The notes: a model not told the origin generated them from the sequence alone. Counted from the stretch's first letter, positions 1 to 8,122 are shown. The stretch: 29,513 nt of DNA from SFEL01 sp963640685 (GCA_963640685.1 CAVIAA010000026.1:1-29513), one strand, 5' to 3'. Program-made: numbers and translations.

Positions 1-36
1 GAGGTAGCCAGACAGCTTGACGGCATCATGCCGTGA
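1..36 (+). CDS. possible 3' end of a gene entering from the left (integrase tail?)
   Basis: Frame 1 is open from the window edge to a TGA at 34-36 and reads EVARQLDGIMP. This short basic/amphipathic ending, followed at once by GTAGCCA repeats, is compatible with the C-terminus of a tyrosine recombinase sitting next to its attachment region, but eleven residues cannot establish a family. The assignment is inference from context; the tail could belong to any gene. Confidence 0.25.
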   Translation, partial: EVARQLDGIMP

Positions 37-82
37 GCCTCTGGCTACAAAAAAGGCTTCAAATGTAGCCAATTTGTAGCCA
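4..82. repeat. cluster of GTAGCCA repeats
   Basis: GTAGCCA occurs at 4-10, 65-71 and 76-82, and its reverse complement TGGCTAC at 42-48. The first and inverted copies form a perfect 9-base inverted repeat, GTAGCCAGA (4-12) with TCTGGCTAC (40-48), enclosing a second near-perfect dyad, ACGGCAT (20-26) with ATGCCGT (28-34). The last two copies are spaced 11 bases apart, about one helical turn. This arrangement resembles arm-type recombinase sites or an operator; which one it is cannot be told from the sequence. Confidence 0.5.
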
Positions 83-85
83 GCG

Positions 86-134
86 AAAAAGAAAAATCCT
101 GAAAAACGCTGCAATACCAACGCTTTTCAGGATT
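86..134 (-). terminator. intrinsic terminator of the pepF operon
   Basis: AATCCTGAAAA (95-105) pairs with TTTTCAGGATT (124-134), with partial pairing continuing inward. Read on the minus strand the stem is followed by a T5-C-T5 run (complement of 86-96). It lies just downstream of the small acidic gene at 152-466. Confidence 0.75.
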
Positions 135-151
135 CGAAAAACACTAAATAT

Positions 152-466
152 TTATTCCCACTCAATCGCATCTACGCTGACCAAGTACTCTTCGGAAAAG
201 TCGAGATAGTCCTCCGCGAGGCGCATGGCGTACATCTTATAGTCGGGATATTTCTTCTGCAGCGCGGCGTAGAGCAGCTCGTATGCCGCGTCGTCGTCGT
301 AGTCGTCGTCCTCGCCGAGCTTTGCAAGGTAGCTCTGGTCAATGGTCATCATCTCGCCCACGAGCTCCTCCAGCAGCCCCTCCTTGAGGAAGTCAAAATC
401 CCCCTCGTTCTTGAACTTGTTGAGTATATAGCCCTTCATTTCGTTCAGGTCAACGTCGTATGTCAT
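152..466 (-). CDS. small acidic hypothetical protein
   Basis: A 104-residue protein with no family that I recognise. It is very acidic, with an Asp-rich patch (EDDDYDDDAA) around residues 52-61 and many Glu/Asp residues elsewhere, rich in aromatic residues near the C-terminus, and has no signal peptide or membrane segment, so it is probably a small helical cytosolic protein. The ATG is preceded by AGGAG at a good distance. It lies 26 bases downstream of the oligoendopeptidase gene on the same strand and ahead of a strong terminator, so the two are probably one transcript. Codon use matches its neighbours, which supports it as a real gene. Confidence 0.75.
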   Translation of the reverse strand: MTYDVDLNEMKGYILNKFKNEGDFDFLKEGLLEELVGEMMTIDQSYLAKLGEDDDYDDDAAYELLYAALQKKYPDYKMYAMRLAEDYLDFSEEYLVSVDAIEWE

Positions 467-492
467 AGTTTTTTCTCCTGTTCTTTTTTTGT

Positions 493-2289
493 TTATGCCC
501 TAAGCTCATCCAGCAGCGCGCCGAGCTCGCTTACGCAGCGGTCAAATTCCTTCAGTGCATTGCAAACGACCTCCGGCCTTGCAAGGTCAACGCCGGCTAT
601 GCGCAGCTCGTTTATCGGGTAATCGCTGCCGCCGGTGGTCAAAAAGCGCAGGTACTCGCTCGGGTCGCCGCTGGAAAGTATACCCTCCGCAATGGCCACC
701 GCCGCGGAGTAGCCGGTCGAATACTGGTAGACGTAAAATGCGTTGTAAAAATGCGGTATGCGCGCCCATTCGATATCCTGAAGCTCGTCTATCACCGCCC
801 CGTCGTAGTACAGCTCGTTCAGCTGGCGATAAAGCGCGTTCATGCTCTCCGCAGTGAGCGGAACTCCGGACGCCGCCATTTCGTGCGTCCGCTTTTCAAA
901 CTCCGCAAACAGCGTCTGGCGGAAAAGCGTCGTGCGGAAGCTCTCGATAAAATGGTTGAGCAGGTATGCCCGCCGCTTTTTGTCGGCTTCGCCGTTTATA
1001 AGGTACTTGAGCAGCAGCACCTCGTTCACCGTGGAGGCCACCTCCGCCGCCATTATGGAATAATCGTGGTTGGCATATGCCTGTGCCTGGTTGGACTTAT
1101 ACGAGTGCATGGCGTGGCCAAGCTCGTGCGCCAGAGTAAATACGTCGTCCAGCTCGCCGGTGTAGTTTAGCAGAACGTAGGGGTGCACGCCGTAAACGCC
1201 GCAGGAAAACGCGCCCGTGGTCTTGCCCTTGTTTTCGTATACGTCTATCCAGCTCTCGCTGAAGGCTCTGTCCAGCAGCCTGCCGTATTCCTCGCCGAGC
1301 GGGGCAAGCGCCTTCTTGACCGTCTGCTTTGCCTCCTCAAAGGTGAAGTGCATTCCCGCGTCCTCAACCATCGGGTTATACAGGTCGTACATATGCAGCT
1401 CGGCAAGGCCGAGTATCCGCTTGCGCAGCTCGATATATCTGTGCATTGCGGGCAGCGCGCCGTGAACCGCCTCGATGAGGCTGTCGTATACCGATACAGG
1501 AACGTCGCCGCCGAAAAGCGCCATTTTGAGCGCACTCTCCTGACCGCGCACGTCGGCAAAGTAGTTGTCAAACTTAACGCTGCCGCCGTACATCGCGGCA
1601 AATGTGTTTATGTACCTCTTGAATTCGCCGAAGTACTTTTCAAACGCCTCGCGGCGCACCCGCCTGTCCCCGCTCTCGCGGTAAACGCCGAAGCTGCCGT
1701 GCGTGAGCTGAATCTCATTGCCCTTTTCATCGGTTATGGTCGGGAAGGTCATGTCAACGCTCTCAAGCATGGTAAAGCTGTTGTCCGGCGTCTGTGCCGC
1801 GTCCGCAAGCATCGAGAGCATGCGCTCCTGCTCCGGCGAAAGAACGTATTTTCGCCCGCGTATGACGTCCGCTATCTGGTGGCGGTAGAGCGAAAGCTCC
1901 GGCGCATCGAGGTAGCCCTTCAGCGTCTCCTCCGGCAGCGCCGCAAGCTCCGGCGTTATGTAGCTCGCCGCGGTGCTTATCTGAACCAGCAGCATGGTCG
2001 CCCGCTCGTTCATGGCCTGATACTCCGGGTCGCCGTTGTCGCCGGCCTTGCTCAGCTCGGTATATACGTACATACGCATTGACCTGTACACGATGTCATA
2101 AAACCCGTCCAGCGCCTCCTTTGCGCCCTCTGCCGTGCCGAGCGTGCCCGCAAACCGGCCGAGCGAGGCAAGCTCGCCCTGAAGCTCCGCAAACGCCGCC
2201 TCCCAATCCTCCTTTGTCTTGAATATATGGGAAAGGTCCCACATATACCGCCTGTCCATGTCCTTTCTTGCCTTAAGCTCTGCCGCCAT
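493..2289 (-). CDS. pepF: oligoendopeptidase F (M3 family zinc metallopeptidase)
   Basis: A 598-residue cytosolic metallopeptidase that cleaves short peptides, typically about 7-17 residues, in peptide turnover. The zinc site is clear: HELGH at residues 388-392 supplies two histidines and the catalytic glutamate, and the Glu in AAEVAST about 25 residues further on is the usual third ligand. The N-terminal 200 residues match the helical lid of PepF enzymes, and the C-terminal DYPINELRIAGVDL is the usual active-site end. Length is normal for the family. The ATG at 2289 has AAAGGAG upstream at normal spacing. It is followed by the small acidic gene in the same transcript. Identification is firm; the in vivo substrate is unknown. 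Confidence 0.95.
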   Translation of the reverse strand: MAAELKARKDMDRRYMWDLSHIFKTKEDWEAAFAELQGELASLGRFAGTLGTAEGAKEALDGFYDIVYRSMRMYVYTELSKAGDNGDPEYQAMNERATMLLVQISTAASYITPELAALPEETLKGYLDAPELSLYRHQIADVIRGRKYVLSPEQERMLSMLADAAQTPDNSFTMLESVDMTFPTITDEKGNEIQLTHGSFGVYRESGDRRVRREAFEKYFGEFKRYINTFAAMYGGSVKFDNYFADVRGQESALKMALFGGDVPVSVYDSLIEAVHGALPAMHRYIELRKRILGLAELHMYDLYNPMVEDAGMHFTFEEAKQTVKKALAPLGEEYGRLLDRAFSESWIDVYENKGKTTGAFSCGVYGVHPYVLLNYTGELDDVFTLAHELGHAMHSYKSNQAQAYANHDYSIMAAEVASTVNEVLLLKYLINGEADKKRRAYLLNHFIESFRTTLFRQTLFAEFEKRTHEMAASGVPLTAESMNALYRQLNELYYDGAVIDELQDIEWARIPHFYNAFYVYQYSTGYSAAVAIAEGILSSGDPSEYLRFLTTGGSDYPINELRIAGVDLARPEVVCNALKEFDRCVSELGALLDELRA

Positions 2290-2335
2290 TATATACTTCT
2301 CCTTTGCTCAGGATTATTATGCTTGTCAACGCTTA

Positions 2336-2344
2336 ATTATATCA
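2336..2344 (-). promoter_or_regulatory. extended -10 promoter for pepF
   Basis: On the minus strand TGATATAAT gives a consensus extended -10 element about 45 bases upstream of the pepF start. The -35 position falls in the preceding terminator stem and is poor, as is tolerated with extended -10 promoters. Confidence 0.5.
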
Positions 2345-2345
2345 C

Positions 2346-2373
2346 AAAAAAATGACCGCAGTACGGTCATTTT
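2346..2373. terminator. terminator of the LOG/USP operon
   Basis: AAAATGACCG (2349-2358) and CGGTCATTTT (2364-2373) form a 10-bp stem with a 5-base loop; on the minus strand it ends in a run of seven T. It directly follows the USP-like gene and precedes the pepF promoter. Confidence 0.8.
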
Positions 2374-2380
2374 CGAGTAT

Positions 2381-2749
2381 TCAGCCGACTATGTCGAACT
2401 CGACCGCAGGCAGCCGCCGCTGCAGCCTTGTAACTATGCTGTCGTGGTCAAGGTTCGCCGGGCTTGCGCCCATGATTATCATGTCGATGCCGTTCTTCTC
2501 GGCGTAATCCACCAGCGCATCGTCAATGTCGTTTACGCGCAACAGTATCAGCTCTGCGCCCGCGAGCTGCGCCGCGGTAAAAAGATACTCAACCGCGTCC
2601 CCCTCAAAGGCGCTGCCCAGAAAGTTGCGCCCCGTTTCAACGCAGTGAACGATATGTATTTCGGAATCCCTGCTGCGCTCCATACCCCTTGAAATAAGCC
2701 TTTCGCAGGTTTGCGGCCGGGTAACGCATACCATTATGTTGTGCTTCAT
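2381..2749 (-). CDS. universal stress protein-like protein
   Basis: A 122-residue protein with the alternating strand/helix pattern of the USP fold: an opening hydrophobic strand (NIMVCVT, residues 4-10), a central strand (ELILLRV), and the helix-strand DYAEKNGIDMIIMGAS near residues 81-95, where USPs carry the start of their nucleotide-binding loop. The usual GxxG-x9-G(S/T) is incomplete: GAS is present but the downstream glycine and serines are missing, so ATP binding is doubtful. Its start overlaps the stop of the upstream LOG-family gene by 4 bases (ATGA type), indicating translational coupling. Function is unknown; a small sensory or scaffold role is inference. Confidence 0.7.
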   Translation of the reverse strand: MKHNIMVCVTRPQTCERLISRGMERSRDSEIHIVHCVETGRNFLGSAFEGDAVEYLFTAAQLAGAELILLRVNDIDDALVDYAEKNGIDMIIMGASPANLDHDSIVTRLQRRLPAVEFDIVG

Positions 2750-3357
2750 TTGTCGTTTTCCGTTTCTCCGGCGGCAAAGCGTATAGCATCCGCCAGCTTG
2801 TCCGGTATCTCCGGCTGCTTTCTGTTGAGAGCCAGTTCAACTGCCTGCTGCGGCGTTTCTGCCGCTGCAAACAGCTCAAGGCAGGGTCTTGCGGTGAAGC
2901 CCTCGTCAACGCAGGTATTCAGCATTGCGATGAGCCCGTTGTAGCAGCCGCGGGTGTTGAGCAATACGACCGGTGCGGATATATAGCCGAGCTGGTTGAG
3001 CGTTAGCACCTCCATAAGCTCCTCAAGCGTGCCGTAGCCGCCGGGCAGCGCGATGAAGGCGGAGCTGAGCTCCTCCATCTTGGCCTTTCTGGTGTGCATA
3101 TCCGGCGTAACTATCAGCTCGTCGCAGCCGGGATAGGCTATGCCGGGTCTGTTCAGCCGCTCGGGTATAACGCCTATTATGTGTCCCTTTGAATCCCTGA
3201 CGCCCCGCGCCGCGGCCCCCATGAGGCCGGTATTTCCGCCGCCGAACACCATCCCGGCGCCCCGCGCCGTCATTATCTTCCCCAGCTCATAGGCTGCGCT
3301 TATGTATTCTCTGTCTATATTCGAGCAGGATGCACCGAAAACGCATATGTTTTTCAC
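2746..3357 (-). CDS. LOG family protein (TIGR00730 Rossmann-fold nucleosidase)
   Basis: A 203-residue protein of the LOG family, whose studied members hydrolyse nucleoside 5'-monophosphates (such as cytokinin ribotides or AMP) to the base and ribose 5-phosphate. The motifs are complete: GGGNTGLMG at residues 39-47, MHTRK at 87-91 and the signature PGGYGTLEE at 105-113. The start is GTG at 3357, chosen because GGAGGGG lies about 7 bases upstream and the family begins at this N-terminus. It overlaps the USP-like gene by 4 bases. The long-used label lysine decarboxylase for this family is wrong. The actual substrate in this organism is not known. Confidence 0.9.
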   Translation of the reverse strand: MKNICVFGASCSNIDREYISAAYELGKIMTARGAGMVFGGGNTGLMGAAARGVRDSKGHIIGVIPERLNRPGIAYPGCDELIVTPDMHTRKAKMEELSSAFIALPGGYGTLEELMEVLTLNQLGYISAPVVLLNTRGCYNGLIAMLNTCVDEGFTARPCLELFAAAETPQQAVELALNRKQPEIPDKLADAIRFAAGETENDK

Positions 3358-3391
3358 CGGCCGCCCCTCCCTTTCTCTTTGTGACGCATAA

Positions 3392-3400
3392 ATTATACCA
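3392..3400 (-). promoter_or_regulatory. extended -10 promoter for the LOG/USP operon
   Basis: Minus strand TGGTATAAT, an extended -10 element about 35 bases upstream of the GTG start. The -35 region is AT-rich without a good hexamer. Confidence 0.5.
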
Positions 3401-3470
3401 TACCGGCGATTGATAAATAAATAGCTTTCCCTGAAAGTTCACTTTTCGGGTAAATTATGGCTTTTGCGCC

Positions 3471-4355
3471 CTATTGCGATCGAACCACGAGCGCGGCTAT
3501 CACCGTCATGTCGTCCCTTATCTCGCCCCCGCTTGCAGCCTGCTGCAGCAGCGCCGCGGCGAGCCTTTCCGGCTCTGAAATGCCGCTAAGCGCAGCTATC
3601 CGCCCCGGCATCTGCTCTCCCAGCACATCGCTCACCCCGTCCGTCGTCATTATTATCCTGTCCCCCTCCATGAGCTCAAGCTCCTGCCGCGCCGGCGCCG
3701 CCCCCTTGACTATGCCCACCGGCAGGGTTTCCGCGCGCAGCTCTGTAACGCCGTTTTTCCTCAGTATATAGCTCGGCGGCGCGCCCAGCTTAAAAAACCT
3801 GCCGGTGCAGCGCTCCCCGTCAAAGGCAAAGGCGTCTATCGTGGCGTACATGTCGTACTCCCCGCTGCTCATAAGCAGCCTGTTCACGCAGCATAGCGCC
3901 TCTGTTTCGCCTATGCCGAGGCTGATAAGGTCGCAGGCAAGCCCTGCCGCAGCCCTGCTTTCCCGCCTTGCAGCGGGGCCGCTGCCCATGCCGTCAGAGA
4001 GCACTACGAGGCCGCCGCTCTCTGTCCTTCGGTATGCGGTGCTGTCGCCCGGCTCCCCGCTCCCGCCCTTTGGCAGCGACGCCCTGCCGAGCCGCAGCCG
4101 GTATCTCTCCCGCCGCTCGGTCTCTATTCCCGCAACGGCGCTGCTCAATGAGCGCAGCTCCCCAGCCTCAAGCGCCGCCTGCCCCGCCTCAAGGCAGCCG
4201 GAAATGCGTCCGAGCGCCTCCGACGTTTCCCTGAGCCTGCTTCTGAGGCGGCGAAGCTGCCGCTCTGCCCGCCTTTTGCGGCTGTTCGCCCTTTTGCAGG
4301 CAAAAAACGCCCCCGCAAGTATCGCCGCCTGCAGCACCGCGCCCCACATGCCCAT
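3471..4355 (-). CDS. short SpoIIE-like PP2C-type serine phosphatase, membrane-anchored
   Basis: About 294 residues. A single hydrophobic segment near the N-terminus (WGAVLQAAILAGAFFA) is followed by a very basic helical region, likely coiled coil, over roughly residues 20-75. The rest is a SpoIIE-type PP2C domain: KGGSGEPGDS, the metal-binding SDGMGSG, the GAPPSYILR strand, TTDGVSD and the C-terminal RDDMT that supplies more metal-binding aspartates. Such enzymes dephosphorylate anti-anti-sigma factors. Canonical SpoIIE is about 800 residues with ten membrane helices; here only one remains. The start is uncertain: GTG 4358, ATG 4355 and ATG 4349 all lie close behind GGAAGG/GGGGGG. No anti-sigma partner is next to it. 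The phosphatase fold is firm; a sporulation role is inference. Confidence 0.85.
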   Translation of the reverse strand: MGMWGAVLQAAILAGAFFACKRANSRKRRAERQLRRLRSRLRETSEALGRISGCLEAGQAALEAGELRSLSSAVAGIETERRERYRLRLGRASLPKGGSGEPGDSTAYRRTESGGLVVLSDGMGSGPAARRESRAAAGLACDLISLGIGETEALCCVNRLLMSSGEYDMYATIDAFAFDGERCTGRFFKLGAPPSYILRKNGVTELRAETLPVGIVKGAAPARQELELMEGDRIIMTTDGVSDVLGEQMPGRIAALSGISEPERLAAALLQQAASGGEIRDDMTVIAALVVRSQ

Positions 4356-4463
4356 CACCCCCCCGTCGCCTTCCTGATATTCTACACCGGCGCCGGTGCG
4401 GTTTGCTGTGGGTTTTCCGCTGCGCAATTTGGCTCAGGCTGCCGATTCCTGCGGTTGATATAC

Positions 4464-4492
4464 TTGAATAAGGCTTTGCAGTGTGGTAGACT
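4464..4492 (+). promoter_or_regulatory. probable tyrS promoter
   Basis: TTGAAT (4464-4469), 17-base spacer, TAGACT (4487-4492), 40 bases before the tyrS start. The -10 is only a 4/6 match. There is no room for a T-box leader between this promoter and the gene. Confidence 0.4.
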
Positions 4493-4532
4493 TTTATTAC
4501 TTATATGAGTATTTAAAAAGGAGTATGTATCG

Positions 4533-5759
4533 ATGACTAACGTTTACGATGTGCTGGCCGAAAGAGGCTTCCTGAAGCAGTGCTCTCACCCCGAGGAGCT
4601 GCGCGAGCTGCTGGGCAAGGAGAAAGTCGCCTTCTATATAGGCTATGACCCGACTGCCGACAGCCTGCATATCGGTCACTATGTAGCGCTTATGACGATG
4701 GCGCATATGCAGCGTGCGGGTCATCTTCCGATAGTTCTTCTCGGCGGCGGAACGGCCTGCATAGGCGACCCTTCCGGCAAGAGCGATATGCGCCGCATGA
4801 TGACCACCGAGGAGATAGACCACAACGCCGCCTGCTTCCAGAAGCAGATGGCGCGGCTCATCGACTTTTCCGACGGCAAGGCGATAATCGCCAACAACGG
4901 CGACTGGCTCCGTCACCTCAATTTCCTCGACTTTATGCGCGAGATAGGCACACAGTACTCCGTAAACCGCATGCTCACCTTCGAGTGCTACAAGCAGCGC
5001 ATGGAAAAGGGGCTTACCTTCTTTGAAATGGGCTATATGCTGCTTCAGGGCTATGACTTCCTCGAGCTCAACCGCAAGTACGGCTGCGTGCTGCAGATGG
5101 GCGGCGACGACCAGTGGAGCAACATGCTGGGCGGCGTTGAACTGATACGCAAAAAGGAGCAGAAGCCCGCATACTGCCTTACCACCGGCCTCTTGACCAC
5201 CAGCGAGGGAAAGAAGATGGGCAAGACCGAGAAGGGCGCGCTCTGGCTCGACCCGAACAAGACCAGCGTATACGATTTCTACCAGTACTGGCGCAACGTT
5301 GACGACGCGGACGTTGAAAAGTGCCTGCGCCTGCTGACGTTTATCCCGATGGAGGAGATACGTTCCCTCTGCGCCGAGGGCGGCGCCGCGCTCAACAACG
5401 CAAAGAAGGTGCTTGCATATACCCTGACCGAGCAGGTTCACGGAACAGAGGAGGCGGACAAGGCAAGGCAGGCCGCAGAGGCGCTCTTTGGCGGCGGCGG
5501 CGACCTTTCAAATATCCCGACCGTTTCGCTGAGTGAAGCGGATATCGAAGCGACCGGTCTCAGGGTGACCGACCTATTGGTCATGGGCAAGCTCGCAAAG
5601 AGCAAGTCGGATGCGCGAAGGCTGATAGAGTCCGGCTCGGTTCTGGTCGGCGAGGAAAAGATAAGCGACGTTTACGCCGCATTGAGTGAGGCTCAGCTTT
5701 CCGAGGGCGCGGTAATAAAGAAGGGGAAGAAGGGCTACGTCAGGGTAGTTAAGGCGTAA
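4533..5759 (+). CDS. tyrS: tyrosyl-tRNA synthetase
   Basis: A 408-residue class I aminoacyl-tRNA synthetase that charges tRNA-Tyr with tyrosine. The HIGH motif is HIGHY at residues 46-50, the ATP-binding KMSKS loop is KMGKT at 228-232, and the tyrosine pocket motif QMGGDDQWSN lies at 188-197. An S4 RNA-binding domain occupies about residues 340-405. Length is normal. The ATG is preceded by AAAGGAG at about 9 bases. It is followed by the YigZ gene with only five bases between stop and start. Unlike many clostridial tyrS genes it shows no recognisable T-box leader, because only about 100 bases separate it from the divergent phosphatase gene. Confidence 0.97.
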   Translation: MTNVYDVLAERGFLKQCSHPEELRELLGKEKVAFYIGYDPTADSLHIGHYVALMTMAHMQRAGHLPIVLLGGGTACIGDPSGKSDMRRMMTTEEIDHNAACFQKQMARLIDFSDGKAIIANNGDWLRHLNFLDFMREIGTQYSVNRMLTFECYKQRMEKGLTFFEMGYMLLQGYDFLELNRKYGCVLQMGGDDQWSNMLGGVELIRKKEQKPAYCLTTGLLTTSEGKKMGKTEKGALWLDPNKTSVYDFYQYWRNVDDADVEKCLRLLTFIPMEEIRSLCAEGGAALNNAKKVLAYTLTEQVHGTEEADKARQAAEALFGGGGDLSNIPTVSLSEADIEATGLRVTDLLVMGKLAKSKSDARRLIESGSVLVGEEKISDVYAALSEAQLSEGAVIKKGKKGYVRVVKA

Positions 5760-5764
5760 TCACC

Positions 5765-6391
5765 TTGAAGCCGTATAAGACCGTTCGCCAAAGCTCCGAA
5801 ACGGAGTACATCATAAACCGCTCAAGGTTCATCGGCCGTTGCTTCCCCGCAGAGAGCGAGGAGGCGGCGCTTGCCGTTCTCGGTGATATACGCAAAAAGC
5901 ACTGGGACGCGACGCATAACTGCTTTGCATACCGAACAGGCAGCGGCGCAGCCCGGTTTTCGGACGATGGGGAGCCGGGCGGAACGGCGGGCAAGCCGAT
6001 AATGGACGTGCTGCTCGCAAGGGACTTGACCGACGTGCTCTGCGTCGTCACCCGCTATTTCGGCGGGGTGCTGCTGGGCGCGGGCGGCCTGGTTCGGGCA
6101 TATTCCCGCTCCGCCTCGGATGCGGTATCGGCCGCCGGTGTGGTCTGCTGCGTTCCCGGCGCAGTGGTTCAAATACCTATGGATTACTCGCGCTACGGCG
6201 CGCTGGAGGGGTTCATCCGCGCAAACGCCGAGGTGAGGGACGTTTCCTTCGGCGAGGGCGTGGTGGTCTCCGCCGCGGTCGAGTCCGCCCTGCTCGACAG
6301 GTTCAAAAAGGACATAGTTGAGCGCTCGGACGGGCGCTGTGCCGTCGCCGTCGTCGGCGAGGGCTATATTAGAAAAGGCGAAAATCAATGA
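5765..6391 (+). CDS. yigZ: YigZ/IMPACT family protein (UPF0029)
   Basis: A 208-residue member of the IMPACT/YigZ family, two ferredoxin-like domains. The conserved EYIINRSRFIG stretch is near the N-terminus, and the family signature DDGEPGGTAGKPIMDVL begins around residue 65, followed by VVTRYFGGVLLGAGGLVRAYS. Bacterial members are thought to bind RNA or ribosomes, but a definite activity is not established. The start is TTG at 5765: family homology begins right there, and the tyrS 3' end provides TAAGGCG as a weak ribosome site. Translation is probably coupled to tyrS. Its stop overlaps the start of the surface protein gene by 4 bases (ATGA). Confidence 0.92.
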   Translation: MKPYKTVRQSSETEYIINRSRFIGRCFPAESEEAALAVLGDIRKKHWDATHNCFAYRTGSGAARFSDDGEPGGTAGKPIMDVLLARDLTDVLCVVTRYFGGVLLGAGGLVRAYSRSASDAVSAAGVVCCVPGAVVQIPMDYSRYGALEGFIRANAEVRDVSFGEGVVVSAAVESALLDRFKKDIVERSDGRCAVAVVGEGYIRKGENQ

Positions 6392-8028
6392 CACGGGAGT
6401 TGTTTTATAATATGCTATCAAGCTCTGCTTCAAGTAAAAAAAAGCTGCTTTGCGCGGTGCTCTCTCTGGCGCTGCTGCTCTGCTTTGGCGCGGCATATGC
6501 CGCTGAGGTCGCAGCCTCCGTCCTCCCCGCAACCATGCTTTCCGAGGGCGAGGGCAAAATAACCGTTACCGTGAACAACTCAAACGAGGCGGATTCCGGC
6601 ATAAACATTTCGGATATAACCATACTTTCGGCGAATTACCCCGACCTGGCCTTCAGCACCGCGGGCACGACGGTTGCCCCGGGCGAGAGCAAGTCATTTT
6701 CCACAAGCTATTATTTTTCCTCCGAAATGCTCAATACCTCGATTCCGCTCACCGTAAGCTACGTTGAGGGGGACAAGGCGCGCAGCAAGGACGTTTCGGT
6801 AAAGGTAGCCTCCGCCAAAGCCTCCAGCGTAACGCTTACCCGCTCCGCGAGCTCAAAGCAGGCCTCCCCCGGCGAGGAGATAACGCTTACCTACAAGGTA
6901 TCCAACACCGGCGAAGCGCCTGTAACCGTAACCTCCCTCGTTGACCGCGAGATAGGCGGCAAAAGCTCGATACTGAGCGAAAAGCAAACGGTCGAGCCCG
7001 GCGCCTCAATTGATATACCCTATGTATACAAGATGGGCAAGAACACCGTCACCTCCGAGCCGACGGTAACGTATAAGGACACCGCAACGAACGAAGAGGG
7101 CACTGCCACAGCCTCCGCGCTGACCCTCGGTATGGTAAACTCCAAGATATCCGTTGAGGTCATTCAGGGCGAGGCGAGCGAGGCAGGCGTTACCTTTACC
7201 ATCAACCTCACCAACAACGGCAACCAGAAGGTCAGCGATATAAAGATAACCGACGACCTCGGCAACCGCGTCAATTCCGATGCCTTTGCCCTTGCAATAG
7301 GCGAGAACCGCCAGCTGACCTATACGATAGTTCCGGATGCCGAGCGGTATGTTACCTTCAGCATATCCGGCGTTACCACCGCAGGGGATAAATACGAGGA
7401 CAAGACCAAGAGCTACGTTGTTCGCAAGTATATCGACCCCGACCTGCTCGGCATAGAGTTCACCGCAGCTGTTACCCAAACGCTCAACTCCTCGGGCTCG
7501 ATAACCGTAAAGTTCAGCATAAATAACACCGGCTCCATGACCATGACCGACCTTGTGATATCCGAGCAGACGACATATACCGACGAAAACGGCGCGGAGC
7601 AGACAAAGCTGAATGAGATATACCGCACCGACTCCGTGCCGGCAGGCAACTTTGAAACCGAGCAGACGGTATACGTCGGCGACCCGCGCGACCTTACCTT
7701 TGTCGTTGCAATGAACGACCCCGCCGGCAACCCGTACAGCTACACGGCGCACATAACCGCGGAGGTGCTGGGCGTGAGCAACGTTCAGGAGACGGACGAC
7801 GCGCAGCAGTCCGCAATAAGCACGCTCGGCGCCGAGGTCGGCAGCTCGATAAGCCGCGCGCTGACCATAGCGCTCATAGTGCTTGCGGTGCTCACCGTAA
7901 TATCCATAATCGCAATGGCGGTGCTCACCGCCCTCGAGAAAAAGCAGCGCCGCGAGGCCGCCCGCCGCCGCGCCGCAAAGGAGCGCCAGCTCCGCCGCGA
8001 GCAGAGGAACAGGGATAGCCTGAGCTGA
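6388..8028 (+). CDS. exported Ig-like surface protein with C-terminal membrane anchor
   Basis: A 546-residue protein. A signal peptide (KKK then a hydrophobic core, cleavage probably near AYA, residue 38) is followed by about four beta-rich modules at roughly residues 40-145, 150-245, 250-345 and 355-465. Each carries features of CARDB/DUF11-type Ig folds, such as VSNTGEAPVTV, LTNNGNQKVSDI and INNTGSMTMTDL. One transmembrane helix lies at about 488-514, and the last 30 residues are strongly basic and cytoplasmic; there is no LPXTG motif. The start at 6388 overlaps the yigZ stop; an alternative ATG at 6412 is possible. A scaffold, adhesin or envelope role is inferred; no catalytic motif is seen. 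A terminator follows directly. Confidence 0.85.
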   Translation: MTRELFYNMLSSSASSKKKLLCAVLSLALLLCFGAAYAAEVAASVLPATMLSEGEGKITVTVNNSNEADSGINISDITILSANYPDLAFSTAGTTVAPGESKSFSTSYYFSSEMLNTSIPLTVSYVEGDKARSKDVSVKVASAKASSVTLTRSASSKQASPGEEITLTYKVSNTGEAPVTVTSLVDREIGGKSSILSEKQTVEPGASIDIPYVYKMGKNTVTSEPTVTYKDTATNEEGTATASALTLGMVNSKISVEVIQGEASEAGVTFTINLTNNGNQKVSDIKITDDLGNRVNSDAFALAIGENRQLTYTIVPDAERYVTFSISGVTTAGDKYEDKTKSYVVRKYIDPDLLGIEFTAAVTQTLNSSGSITVKFSINNTGSMTMTDLVISEQTTYTDENGAEQTKLNEIYRTDSVPAGNFETEQTVYVGDPRDLTFVVAMNDPAGNPYSYTAHITAEVLGVSNVQETDDAQQSAISTLGAEVGSSISRALTIALIVLAVLTVISIIAMAVLTALEKKQRREAARRRAAKERQLRREQRNRDSLS

Positions 8029-8060
8029 TTGGCGAGTGGAAATAAATTAAAAATTCACAG

Positions 8061-8098
8061 AAAAAGCCCCCAGGCCTTGATCGAGCCGGGGGCTTTTT
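8061..8098. terminator. bidirectional terminator
   Basis: AAAAAGCCCCC (8061-8071) pairs perfectly with GGGGGCTTTTT (8088-8098). It serves the tyrS operon from the left and the convergent LysR gene from the right. Confidence 0.9.
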
Positions 8099-8122
8099 AG
8101 CTGCCCGCATTTCTCATTTTAT

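Noticed and set aside
1183..2082. 299-codon open frame on the plus strand within pepF
   Set aside because: Antisense shadow; pepF is a textbook match including the zinc site.
4428..4532. T-box leader upstream of tyrS
   Set aside because: The gap is about 100 bases and has neither the conserved T-box sequence nor a specifier-loop hairpin.
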